Assembly (NCBI GenBank): GCA_009741485.1 | Contig: CM019217.1 | Span: forward strand, 41,245,336-41,309,335 | DNA from: Malurus cyaneus samueli | Taxonomy: Eukaryota; Chordata; Aves; Passeriformes; Maluridae | Direction: 5' to 3' | DNA length: 64,000 nucleotides | Part shown: positions 39,012 through 51,282 of the stretch, piece after piece | Layout of the letters: every line of letters begins with the position of its first letter | Position numbering within the stretch: position 1 is the first letter of the stretch | Made by a program: the position numbers and the translations under genes | The notes under the pieces: generated by a model | Told to the model about the DNA's origin: nothing | The model's database searches: none | Seen by the model: only the letters and a program-made list of their open reading frames with translations

Positions 39012-39450
39012 CTAACCTTGGCATGATATCCCACAGCTTGTCACATGCAGTCCTGGTTTATCCCGCTCTCCCTTTAAGTCCATTTCACAACTCTGCCACT
39101 GAGCCTCTCTAGCTCGTGAGGAAAGACCACTCCTCCCCCTTTGAGAACTGTGAATCCCATCTGACACCAGGATGCCTGGTGCTGTGTAGGCCATCCCATT
39201 ATCAAAAAATCCAAAACTATCAATAGCACCAGCCATGGAGCCGTGTTTTAATGGTATGGGCCCATCTGTTTCATTCCATGCCACTGCCTGGAATGGGAAG
39301 GAGAGAGGAAAGAACCCCTTGTGCTCCAGATCCCATTACCAACCATCCCACAGACCATTCCAGTCAAAGGACACCATAAACATGCCAAATATACTGTGCT
39401 TGCCTCAAGCCTTGTTTGCCCCAGCACCCCACTCATCTGTAAATATGTGC
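39012..39450 (-). repeat. Possible retroelement remnant with SGNH-hydrolase-like motif
   Basis: Next to, and in the same orientation as, the antisense CR1 copy. The minus strand reads a coding-like segment including FGFFDNGMAYTAPGILVSDG followed by IHSSQRGRSG. The DGIH-x-S-x-RG pattern resembles the catalytic Asp-x-x-His end of SGNH esterase domains found in avian retroelement proteins, including some CR1-type ORF1 proteins. The frame shifts between two overlapping minus frames (39248-39436 and 39012-39284). The family name is inference. Confidence 0.4.
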
Positions 39451-42400
39451 AGATTGTTTATTACTTACCACATCCTTGAGGAAAGAAACCCAAAACCAGC
39501 TCAAAGCAATGATCAGCAGGAAGAATCAGCCTGTCAACTTAAAAATATAAGTTATCAGTATGAATACGGGTAATTTGATTTTAAAGCGCAAGATTTCAGA
39601 ACTGTTTCCTTCAGTAGTAATTGTCTCATTATTTTTATACTTTTTTTCTGAATTGTACTTTGCTCTTTTTATTAGATTGAATTAGTTTTAAGATTCATTT
39701 ATTACAAGAAATGAGATCTCTAAACTAAAAATAATCTAATCTCACCTGATTCATATTTCTTGCACTAATGGCCAGTGAAAGAATTGCTCTTACTCTGTCT
39801 TGCAAAACCAACTGCATGCAAGACTTTATTTGTAGTACACGTGTTCTGTATGCTTGTTGTTTGGCCAGAATGTGTGTATACATAAAGATTACTGAGTGAA
39901 GGTCAGATTAGCATGATGTCAGTTCTGTGATTTGGACTAATTATCTTCCTTGTATATTTTTCTCCTTGGAATGAAATATGCCATTTTGTGACGAAAAGCT
40001 GGAAGTGTTAAGATCATTTTTCGTACTGGGCAAAAGTTGAGGACTGAAGTAAGCGTTAAATTTGTTCAAATTCTCCAGATCATTATACCAGGATCAGTCC
40101 TAGTAATTTTATCACTATTTTTCTTTCTTAAGTGTGTATGATAGGTCAATAACTTTAACTGAACTCTCATCTTTGAAAAATCCAATTTATTCTAATAAGA
40201 ATAAATGCTATGTCATCAACATGCAGTATTCTGTAAGTATATATTTTTAGCAGTTTTTTGAAAGGTATTGATTGGGTACATCTGGCCAATTCCATGTTTC
40301 TAAAATCCCAGCACATTTCATTTATAGAATAATATTTCAGAAAGAAGGTGACCTTCACAGAGCAAGCAGTGTTTTTTAAACTATTTAAGTATGCATCTAT
40401 AATTTAAGAAATCTGCAGAGAACTGGGTTTTGTTGTTTTTTTTTTGGGGTTTTTTTTTTTTGTAACCTTGGCAATGCAGAGAATGCTTTGAGAAAGAAAA
40501 AGGCAGGAGTTATCCACTGATATTATTTTATAAATGCATACTGCCTTTCTCAAAGGGTCTCTAGTCTAAATTAAGCATACAAATTGGATGCAGTAAATGA
40601 AGGTAAACAGTGAGGAGGGTCTGGAATGAAGGGCAGATTGTGCTAGTACAGTGCAGTGTAAGCTTATATGTGAAACAAATATTGGTATAGGCTAAATTGA
40701 CAAAGACTGCAAGACATAGCTGAAGAGAGAAGAAAAGCAGTAAAATAATGTATAAAACATTAACCTACAACCCCCAAACTTCCAAACAGCAGCCGCAGCA
40801 ATTTACTTGACTATCCTAGGTGAATAATCAAAAGAACATCACTGATCACCAGCTAAGGCAGCTCCATGCCCTTGTCTCCACAAGGACACAAGGCAGGCAG
40901 GGATTCAACAAGGCACGGAAAGTGGGACAGCCCACAAGAGAGCCTTCAGCCCATCGTGCCACAGGAACTTGAACTGCTGTCAAATGCTCATTTCAATGAA
41001 GGGGGGACACAACTGCTTTCAGCAGGTCAGCAATTTGCATTTCTCCCATTTATTTATGCATGTCTTTTATTTATTCACACTTTCAGAGCATCAGAAATAC
41101 GCAGAAGCTTCTGCTTCAACCACAATACCTTTTTGTAGTGACCCACACCAAATGGCAGCTTTCATAAATGTCCATCAGGATCCTCTCAGCTCCAGTCACA
41201 GCAGAATGAACTGAACTGGTACTTCTGCTGGGATGGAATTTTGTAGCAACTCATGAAGCCATTGGGATGGCTCACTAGAAGAAAACATGATACAGCTCTA
41301 CATGATAATCAAACAGTATTAGAACTAAAACACTGGATAATATAGTTGCAGTATCAGGGAGCAGGAGGATGGAATTAAAAGTAATTATCCTTATACAAAG
41401 GTGAGTAATTTTGCTTATAGAAATCTTTTTTAAAAAAACATAATATTATTGGTTTTCCATTGTTTAGAAATAAGCCAATTAGTTTATTCCCTCCACATTA
41501 TCAAGCATTGAGAATGCCAACTACATACCTAGATAATTATGCTCTTCTTACTTCCAGTCTTTGCCAAATGGATTAAGGAAGGTCTATCGTGTATCTGCAG
41601 CAGAAAACAGTTGCAAATCTGGGCTACTCCATTTGCCAGCCACAAAAATGATTCCTTTAGGAACATCTTACCAGGACAACCAGTACACTTCTCAAAATAA
41701 TGGAAGATTGTTTTAAGAAAATAATCAGAAAGTTAACGTAACAGGCAACGTTACAGACTGCCATGAGAAAGCTCCTCAGGCACCTGTGAATTGCATGAAG
41801 AATTAAGAATTCTAACAGTATAAGCTAGGACAGGATCAACATTTTCTTTCGTAGCCATCTGTCTGATACTGAGATGCATCTCAAGAGAAAATGTCTGCCT
41901 GTTGTCCAAAGACACCAACTGCTGCAAGTGAAACTATGCCCAAGAAAAGCCCATCTTAAGTGTCAAGGGTAGCTTGTGCATTCAGCATTAGTGCACTTCA
42001 GTGCAACGAAAAGAAATTGTTTGTGACACTCAGACTAGCAGCAGATGCAAAGAGGAACAGCATCAGCACATCAGGAGGCAGCAAAGACATTCAGCTGGAA
42101 AGATTTCTTTAGCTGCATACAGAAGTTGAAAGGAAAATTTCAGCCAAAGCTATTAGAATTATGAGGACAGAATTATCAGGACAACACTGAAACCAAGGAC
42201 AAGTTTTCTTCCAAGTAAGAAAGGAACAAAAGCTGACATTGCAGATGCTACATTAACACCAGTGAATTCCTGATTTCAATTAAAACACAAATGCAGAAAC
42301 CTCAATGACCCTACACCTGAAACAAAAAATTCAAACAATACTCAGGGGAATAAAACAAACCAAGAAAGTACAAAGAGCAAAAAATGCAGCGTGACATCCC

Positions 42401-43295
42401 AGCAGCTTAGAGGTCAGCAAAGATTTAAAAAGACGCAGAGTGTGCCACACCTACTTCAGGAGGAACTCACTGCACTCAAAAACAAATTCTGCAAAACAAA
42501 GGCTGAAATTAGATACTTAAAGCCAAGAGTAGCAGTTGCAAAGACACCAAAATAATGTTTTCATCAAATCCAGGTGATTTAAACAATCACTTCATACTCT
42601 TAGTCATTATTATAGACAGTATAACTTAATATAGACTTAACTGAATAACTTGCTATCTGCAAGTGGACTGACATTTTGAAAATTATATTTTTGCACAGTG
42701 ACTCCACCAGATATACAAGTAGGCCCTTAAAGGAGCTTTGCCTACAAGTGATAACATTTTTATGCCCTTTGTGCAAAGGTAACAGGAAGGAAGGTATAAC
42801 CATAACCTTCAAATATCTGCCAGAAATAGCTGGAAAAGTGTAATTAAAATTGGCAGTGGTGCCTACAGGACACTTACTGACCTCTGCAAGCCTTACTCCA
42901 ATCACTTAATGGAACAGAGTGATACTAACTGCCTAAAGACATTACCCCAGCTACTCAGGAACTATCAGAATCTGCAAATTGCTGCATTCTAACTGAAATG
43001 GCAATGTTACATCCCAGTTACATGTCACAAGAAAAGAAGTAGGATGTATCCAATTGCTCCTTAACCCAGGTAGTTCTGCAGTGTAAGCAACCGAGAGTTG
43101 GACACAATCTTCAGTGAATTACAGATCCAAGGAGACTTCAAAGACTTTAAATATGTGACATGCCAGTTTCCATTAAGAATATTAAAAGGGCAAAACACAA
43201 AGCTACACCAAAAAAGAGTGCCTATGCACACCTCTCTGGAAAGCCAGCTTGAAGAGCAACTGCCAGAATGGAGGCATCCCAACAAAACAAATGTT
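39451..43295. other. Intergenic, no gene recognised
   Basis: AT-rich, with a T-rich/poly-T tract at about 40424-40461. The 42.0-42.6 kb part is A-rich and holds a stop-to-stop frame of about 95 codons (about 42270-42557, plus) that is Lys-rich and unrecognised; it is likely compositional. Confidence 0.55.
40424..40463 (+). repeat. T-rich tract
   Basis: Two long T runs separated by GGGG, within an otherwise ordinary AT-rich region. Confidence 0.9.
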
Positions 43296-43471
43296 GTAAT
43301 CCCAGAATATTCTGAGCTGAAATTGAACCACTATGATCATTAAAGTCCTACTCCTGACCCTGCACAGGACATCCCAACAGTCACACCATGTGCCTGGGAG
43401 CATTGTCCAAACATTTCTTCAACTGTGGCAGGCTTAGTGCTGAGCCCACTTCCCTGGGGAGCCTGTAACAC
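43296..43471 (-). repeat. CR1 LINE 3' fragment, antisense
   Basis: The plus strand reads ATCCCAGAATATTCTGAG, then CTGACCCTGCACAGGACATC, CACCATGTGCCTGGGAGCAT and TCCCTGGGGAGCCTG, a known avian CR1 3' pattern in reverse. An 81-codon plus frame (43098-43343) runs into this repeat and is not a gene. Confidence 0.85.
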
Positions 43472-46400
43472 ACAACAGGGAGGTAGTTCAGTCCTGCACA
43501 AGTCTTTGACAGTATTTTGTAAAAAAACATGTTTTTATAGAGAATGCATACCAGTTAAACACAAAAAAAAAAAAAACAGTGAGACTAAATAGACCCTTTC
43601 AATTACACAACAGACATCTCTGCCTTGTAAGATTACTGTTTGCGTTTGAGAAATCCAGCCAGAACCATAGCTGCAACCTCAGTTCCCCTCTTCCCAAACT
43701 CTCTTCATTGATCCTGAGCCACACTCCATTTCCATTTGACAAAGACTTAAGCACATAAAAACCCAAAAGCTTTGTATTCATCAGATCATAACAATGGAGA
43801 GTTATGCTATGAATACATATGGGCACTATGCAGAAACAGGAACAAACCAGCTTTCAGGCAGCAATTGAGAAAAGGGCTGTGTACACGCAGACAAAGAACT
43901 GAAGTCTGGATTTGTCCTGTCTGGATACACTCCCTTCAAGCTTTCTGAGCACTAAAGTGCTGCCTCCTTCCATTGTTTCTGAGGACTGCACACAAAACAC
44001 ACTTAGGGAGGAAGGAAATGGGTGGTGTTGTGTTCCACAAAGGAGCAAAGAGAAGCTGTGTGAGAAAGCTGCTAATATAAGCAACAGGAAGAGGTTAACA
44101 GGGAGGGAGAATTATGTGTCTAAAGAACAAGGGAGGCATGAGAAAGAGGAAAAGCACGTATGTGCTGGGAAGAGAAGAAGCAGCAAAGTGCACCCTTTCT
44201 TGGTGAACAAAGCACTTAAAACATGAATGAATTGTTGAATCATATTCAAGAATAATAAATGCATTAGCCATATTAATATGAATTTCAGTAAAGTTTTTGT
44301 TATGAGCTTTCCATAAACACAGGGACTGACTTGACAAATGAACTTCACATGGACTAAGGCATAGCATGCAAAATTTCAGGAAGTTCGGCAATTTTGCCAC
44401 CATTAATTGAACATAAAACAAAACTTAACATTCTTCAGAAACTTTTATATTGAGCCTTAATGACAGAAAGACTTCTATCTGTTTCAGGGAAACACTGCCC
44501 TGTGCTACTATCTCCTCTCAGGGAGCTAAAGGAAATAGGACTCGAAAAACCTTGGAAAACCTTGCATTTCACAGATTTTCTTTTTCTCCTCTACCAAGAA
44601 GGCAGATTTTCTCAAAGCACAGTACCAGAATCTGAACAAAATTCTTGAGCTAAGTTCTCAGCTAACATTCCTTAGAATGAAATATTCACTTATTTCAAAG
44701 TCTACCAAAGACACAAACACTGTCCAGAATGTGTCATCAGCAAGGGGAAGAAACAAAACAAAACCAAACTTTTTGAGCAACCAGGAAAACCTAGACCCTA
44801 TCCTCTAACCCAAACCAAAATAAGCAAAGGAAATGAAGATTAACAAATTAATACATTGGAGAATGGAGAACAAAATCATAATGGACATAAGTCAATCTGA
44901 ATTAGACTTTTCATTGACACAAAAAGCCAAAGATTTTTCAACTGAATAAATACCTCAAAACCAAAATGAGTCTTCAGTGCCCCTATATGGCCAAGAAAAA
45001 AACAAAACTCAGGAATAATCTTTCTATAGCTACCTATTACAGATACCAGCTTTGAAAGAGGCAGTGTTTGATACCACAGACTGAATAACAAGCTCTGATG
45101 AAGCTGCCACATGAGCTGCACCAGGTGACTGAGGCATCACAAACACATGAGAAATGTGCAGGGAACAAACAAATCACCAGTCTGACCTAATAAAACCTTG
45201 AGAACACATCTCAAAATAGAAAATTGTTTATAGATCCTGGATAAAAAACAGAAAACACTAAAACAGAAGGTAGAGGCAATACTGAGTAAAATAAACCACC
45301 TACCTGCACGGGAGGGAATCAACTATGCACTGGAAGACATGGAAGTATCAGTTTAGAGAGGAACTACTGCTGGAATTCTTGATGATCAGATTATTAACTT
45401 AATAATAAACAATATCATTGCACAAATGGTTGAGAATAGTGTTGGAAGGGACTGACAACAGATAGCTCAGAATATTGTAAGAGGAGAATGCGGTGACATG
45501 GTAATCACAGTGACAAAAGTAGAATAAAATTCAGATCAAGATGCAGACCATGCTTCATTCTAAGCAACAGTTTTAGACATCTACATTAAAAGAAAAAAAA
45601 GCAGAAAAAACCAAATAAACAAACAGAACAACAAAACCTCCCAAACAAACTGCTCAAGATGCGGAGTTCACAGAAGTTTCCATTCTATCTGTCCTGCTGA
45701 AATTTGACTTAAGAACAGAACATACAGCCACTGTAAGGTATAGATAGAAGAAGGAAGGAAAGAGAGCTGCTAAGCCTAAAGAATGTTTAATGCAACACAT
45801 ACACATACACATGTAAACCAGCTTTTTTATGGGGGCTTGTTATCTTTTGAAAACCAGAGCAATGGATCAGTCTCCCAGGTAAGAAATGCAGCAACAGCAT
45901 TATCTCCTCTTAAGACCAAAATGTGTGTCAAGGTTGTATGTGGGTTCGTGGGACTGTCAAACCAGAACAAATCCAGCTCTATGCTGATGTTGGTAGCAGG
46001 GCCTCAGTGTGGAAGGCTGCTTTTTATCAGTGCAATTTCCTGTGTTTTAGTTGGACTCTGACCAAAGACACCAAGGCAGAAAAGCCATCCTGGGCCTCAT
46101 GGACTACCTTCTGTTAGAAAGCCACAGTTCAGATCATCTTACTTGTTACACAAAACTCAATAAAACTAGTTAAAACCCTCTCATATTTCTCTAGTTATGA
46201 GAAAAGCCTCAAAACACATTGAACACAGCACCTAGGCAATTTATCACTGCCACAGCCATTTACCCAGGGGCAAGTGGCAACTTTTTCCTGGAACTGTATC
46301 AGAAGGTAACAACTGCATGTCAAAACGGTTTGGTGGTGACTGAAAAAGCGTTTTAAACATAACTATTCTGGTTTAAGTTTCACTGAAAAAATATTGTCAA

Positions 46401-49279
46401 ACTTTACCCCTCAAATGCCTTTAAATAATGCGGCACTGGCTTCTTTTCCAGCATAGACATCCTAGCTAAAAAAGTGGATGCTGCAGTGGTATACAATAGG
46501 ATTTTTCCTATACATACACACATATTAAATGGGGTGTATTTATATATAATATTTATATACATAATGTTTTCATATTCACACACAAGCAATTTCATTATTT
46601 CATTATTTCATTATTTCATTGCCAGCAAGGCAACAATGCTGCAAAGAAAACAATCCTCCTTTCAGACTTTAGACTACCTAGGCCAAAACTACATCTTGAA
46701 AGATCCACTGATAAAGAAATAAAATCCAAACTAATTCTCCAAATTGAAAGAGAAGACTGAGCACGTCAAGTGACCAAGTAAAAAGCTGAGGGAGCTACAG
46801 GTCTACTCTTGAGGAGAAGCCAGCACTTTGACTTAACACAAACTTGAGTTTTGACACAGCGAGCCAAGACTCATTTCTCCACAGGGAATGCAGTCTGTGT
46901 GCAGGTATGTAGTGTCACTGTACAAATTTAACCTCAGGAAAATCAAATGAGAACAAGTTAAGATTATGCTGTTGATGTTGCTAGTAGTTGAATACCTTCA
47001 ACTCATTCCTACATACTCACCACCTATAAGCAAGAGAGAGCTTTAAAGGTTTTCATATTCTAGCAAATGCTCTAAATATTAATTTATCACATTTTCAATG
47101 GAAAACAGAAAGTAATGGATTCCAACATACATCAGCAATAAACCTACTTTCCCTTCCAGCCTTCTCTCAAAGCATGCCATTTTTAGACGCAAGACTGTAA
47201 AACTTACTTAAAGGACAATCTAGAGATAGGGGACCGAAATTACATTAATAATCTCAAATAGCTGCTGTCTCCTGAGAGGGTCAATTTTCAGAGTAATTTT
47301 AAAAGTGTTCATATTTCCTTCAATAGATCTGTGTTATTTAATTTATGTTAGAAAGGCTGTTGCTGCTGCAAGAGACTTTATTCACAGAAGTATTTCTAAT
47401 GTTTCATCCCCTATCAAGGAATACATAAATATTAATGCTTGCAATTAAACCATTACTTGAATTCTCCAGAGCTGATTTTGTTTCAACTATGCAACAATCC
47501 ATATGAGACAGCCTGGAAATTTATTGCATTTCCTACTAGTCTTGAAGAAAATACAGGGCTTTTGGTTTTGTTTCTGTTTTAAAACAATACCTGTTCCTTG
47601 CCTTAGGTGGACCAAATATCTGAGTCTCAGATTTACACTGTAAAACCCGCTTGCTTCTCCAAATGAACAAGATGAATCCATTAGAGCTGTACCCTCGATA
47701 CTTCAGCTTTTAAAAATTCATGCTGACTCCAATGTGCAATACACTGCATAAAGGAGTAGCCTGTGCCTCAGTAAGTTTCAGTAAAAAAAAAAATCAGAAA
47801 ATAATACAGAAAATTGAATGACGTTTCTTCAAACGAACAAAAAAAAAATCCTTAGATTTCAGTGTTCTGTTCCATTTTGATGAAAGCATCACTAAATCCC
47901 AGCAACTGGTATTTACTTGTCTGCATTTTGCTGCACCCACTCAGTAAGTACTAAATTCATATTACACATATGAACATATTGCATACATTATGAACACATA
48001 TGACATTTATCAAACCTGTTTCAGAAGTCACACCAAGGCCATTACTTCTGTTGAATAAGTTGCTGTGTGAAGTGTTATTTAGCACCCAGTCCCCAAAAAA
48101 CAAAGCTGTCTGTACTGGATGTTGTGTTGAGGATGTCTCTACATAATGTGTTCTAAAAATACTAGTTACAGTAAGGATGCATAAACAGGAGGACAGGAAA
48201 CGCTGCCTAATTGAGTAATATATCAAGCATGGAGAAAAAAACTGACAAGTGTGCAAACACCTCACAAGTTGGTAGAAGAAATTACTTCCCTATGACTCTG
48301 GCTTCAGTACTACTTGATGACAACCTCACAGGTAAAATACATAAAAATGTATGTTCATTCTACTCATGTCAAAACCAATGGTAATCTTTAGCTTGTTGAA
48401 ATGCACCCAATAAGTATTACCCACAGATTCACAAAGAGGAATTCCACTCATACCACACAAATCTGACAGTGTCCATAATTTCTCTCCTTACAGTGCTAGA
48501 GATCACAGCAATAAAAACACAATGTTTACAAGTTCTATGTTTTCAGTGGTTTTTAGCTTTCTTACAATTTCAAATGTGGATCATATCTAGAGTTATGTTA
48601 GGAAGACTTAAATATAGACAGCATTTTGTTGCTTCTCCTTACAGTAAACTAATTTTAGATTTGGAAACGCCACCTGCCAGGCATTTCAAAGCTAAAAAGG
48701 ATATGGCTGTTAATGGCTTTAGCAGCACCATTTTAACCCAGTCTTCTGAATACCACTGGAAATAAAAGATTCTAACCTCTGGGGAAAAAAGAAAATCTAC
48801 AGATTTAACAATGAATTAACATCAGCTTTTATTACTGGCGATGCTATTGGGTGACATTTATTATTTGAAGTACCTTGTTCAATAAAAACTGATAAGGATC
48901 ACTTTCCCTATTTTCTCTACCCAAATGTTAAAACATGCATTCCTTACTTTTATACCACTGAGAATATAAAATCAACACAATCCTACCTTTAAAACTGTTT
49001 ACATTTTATATACACCTAGGGCCATAACTTTTTTGGCATCTCAAATGTTTCTGCTGGGGATGCACACAGTATCAGTCATTCTCATTCAGCAGTACACACA
49101 ACAAAGCTTTCAAAAATTATCAGCAGCACAACTGTATGTTAAGAAAAACTCCACACCAGTGGTTTGCCCACATCACTTGGCAATGTCCCTTTAATATTAA
49201 TACACAGAGAAGTAAATTTTTTTCATAAATTTGTTCAAGTATGTGGAACATGTAAAATGCATAAGAATCAATATGGACT
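43472..49279. other. Intergenic, downstream of the RAPGEF2 3' end
   Basis: AT-rich DNA with simple repeats, including four exact ATTTCATT units at 46589-46620 and a short ACATAC-type repeat at about 45797-45811. A possible short CR1-like scrap lies at about 45425-45455. No coding evidence. Confidence 0.55.
46589..46620. repeat. (ATTTCATT)4 minisatellite
   Basis: Four exact copies of the 8-bp unit ATTTCATT. Confidence 0.97.
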
Positions 49280-49293
49280 TCATTAATGTTATA

Positions 49294-49303
49294 TTTATTT
49301 ATT
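49294..49303 (-). terminator. Candidate poly(A) signals, overlapping AATAAATAAA
   Basis: Read on the minus strand, AATAAATAAA carries two overlapping canonical polyadenylation hexamers about 1.96 kb after the RAPGEF2 stop. Cleavage would fall about 10-30 nt further, near 49265-49285. No strong GU-rich downstream element is obvious, so this is a candidate only. Confidence 0.4.
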
Positions 49304-50120
49304 TTCCAGCTTCATACAAACTGGATGTAGAAGCATAAACATAGTACATTTCTACCATTTTCAACAAAAATATAACCAATATGTACAATTATTGTATTAA
49401 AAATACAAAAGGATACAGACTCCACCAATGTCTTTCTAAAAGACATACAGGTACAAGTAGTATCAAAAGTATGAGGAAATCACCAGTTAATTGTACATTC
49501 TGCACTTGACATCACAGAGCGAACTGAGATTAGCAGTCCTATGGTCTACAATTACTTAATGCTTATATAACATTTGTGCAACTTGTGATAGAGTTAGGAT
49601 TTTGTATTTCTATATGCACATGAGGTCCATAGCCTTGAGAATAAAACTGGCAAATAATGCATATTACATGTAAAATTACAAATGCATAATTGACAATGTG
49701 ATATATAAGCAAATAGACAAAAGCTATGATTACAGGAGAGAGAATTAAATAAAGCACTGACATTTGTTTGATACAGTGAAAAAACACTGCAATTTGATCT
49801 TTAAAAGTTGAAGCTATTTACGTTTATCTACTGATCAATATGATCAGCTGAGTTCAATGGAAAAAAAAAAAAAATCCAAGACCAGCAGTTCCTCACATTT
49901 GAGTACTACTCGGATTGGCAGCCTTCACTTCTCCGGAGTCTGTGCAAAAACAACACAAAAATAGAGGGGAGGGTCATTTCAGTCATTATAGGGTTAATAG
50001 CAGCTGTGAGCAGGTGGTTGCTACACATTGGCCTTCTCTACACATGCAGTGTTCCATGAAGCCATTAACAGTTGTGACTATTTCTGCATTGCAAAGGCTG
50101 GCAAATCTAACTGTGTTATT

Positions 50121-50126
50121 TTTATT
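50121..50126 (-). terminator. Alternative proximal poly(A) signal AATAAA
   Basis: A canonical AATAAA on the minus strand lies about 1.13 kb after the RAPGEF2 stop, inside an A-rich run on that strand. It could produce a shorter 3' UTR. The A-rich context also makes chance occurrence likely. Confidence 0.25.
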
Positions 50127-51256
50127 TTTTTTTACCTAAAGGCTCGTTTATCCCCTAATATCGAAGTCAACAGATGGAGATTATTAGATCAGTGTTAACA
50201 GCTGATACGAGCTGTGACATCCCAACTTGCCTTCACTGTAGTGTTATCCAGTTAATTTTTTGTTTTAATATAACTACTATATCGTTTCAAAAAAAAAAGT
50301 ATATAACTTAAAGGTGGGGTTGCCATCTGTCTTATTACAATGGGACACTTTTTTTTTGTATGCCATCCTGTATTCCACAAGGCACAGGTATGAGACACAG
50401 TGTGTCCCCTTCCATCACTGACCAGTTGCAAGCACTGTGTTTCTGCATTTACACCAGACCCGGATGAGGATGCCATTAACACCAACATTTACAAGCTTGT
50501 GAAGATTCCAGGGTGGGGCACATTAAGAGCAAAGCCCGATGGCCAAGGAAAGGCTGCATCCTGTAACCTCTGCCTTCCCTTCTGCCCTGCTCAGCCATGT
50601 GATAGCAATATTCTTCCAGGAGCTCAGGCTGGCAACCCTACTTACAGGTGTGAAATAATACTGTAAATACTATTCAGACACAGTATTTGATCTCCCAAAT
50701 GCAAACATACAAAATTGTAACAAAGGCATTGTAAACAAGCAAATAAGCACTGTCTCCTCGAAGGATCTCAAAGCATTTTTCTTTTTGTAGGTTAAAGGCC
50801 AAATGTAATTTGACAACTAACTTATCTCATTATCCCAATGAGACTAAGTGCTAGGATTGTGATTAAAATCTAAAAGGAAGATTTAAAAAAACCCTTCTAG
50901 GCATTGGGAAGTGCAGCCAGAGTTAATCATCCTGATGTGATGATCTTGGAATTTGGAATGATACTGTGTGATGTGGCAGACAGCGACAGTGGTAGCTTGG
51001 AGATTGCTGCACTGTGCATTTCAAGCAACACAGTTTGAAAAGTGCCAGGGCGATTTCTTCACAGTATTTCACATGCAAGGGGAGAGGGGACAGAAGGGGG
51101 AGGGGCAGAGGAAGAAGCCCCATGCTGCTTTAAGGCAGGGAAGGAGGCAAATAGGTCCACCATCCTTTAATCATAGTTCCAAGGCTCCTATTCTAGGGAC
51201 GTCTTCTTGTGCTCTCCTTTAAGGTGGCTCACTCTGGATCCAGAAAAGCCCAAGTC

Positions 51257-51282
51257 TTAGACAGCAGAGACTTGTTCATCTT
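51257..51282 (-). CDS. RAPGEF2: RAPGEF2 last coding exon: EDEQVSAV and stop
   Basis: Only 26 coding nucleotides follow the acceptor TTTGCAG (AG at 51284-51283): AA completes the Glu codon, then DEQVSAV and TAA at 51259-51257. SAV at the C-terminus is a class I PDZ-domain ligand (S/T-x-V). This tail is known to bind the scaffold S-SCAM/MAGI-type proteins. The join with the previous exon gives [13 protein letters not shown], matching the family end. The exon is far too short for open-frame detection and was found by reading for the expected tail. The rest of this exon is 3' UTR. Confidence 0.93.

Larger units (their letters stand above)
49280..51256 (-). other. RAPGEF2: Probable RAPGEF2 3' UTR
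   Basis: Sequence after the stop codon on the minus strand has no further splice-supported coding sequence. It includes a G-rich patch on the plus strand at about 51077-51112 and several A/T tracts. A length of about 2 kb is inferred from the overlapping AATAAA signals near 49300. A nearer AATAAA at 50126-50121 would give a UTR of about 1.15 kb instead. Boundaries are estimates. Confidence 0.45.

Noticed and set aside
42270..42557. Stop-to-stop plus frame of about 95 codons, Lys/Gln-rich
   Set aside because: Local DNA is A-rich, which depletes stops in this frame and favours Lys codons; no family recognised and no ATG near its start.
43098..43343. 81-codon plus frame with protein-like texture
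   Set aside because: It starts at TTG and its second half is an antisense CR1 fragment, so it is not a gene.
45425..45455. Possible CR1 antisense scrap (GGTTGAGA...GTTGGAAGGGAC)
   Set aside because: The match is only about 30 bp with gaps and could be chance.
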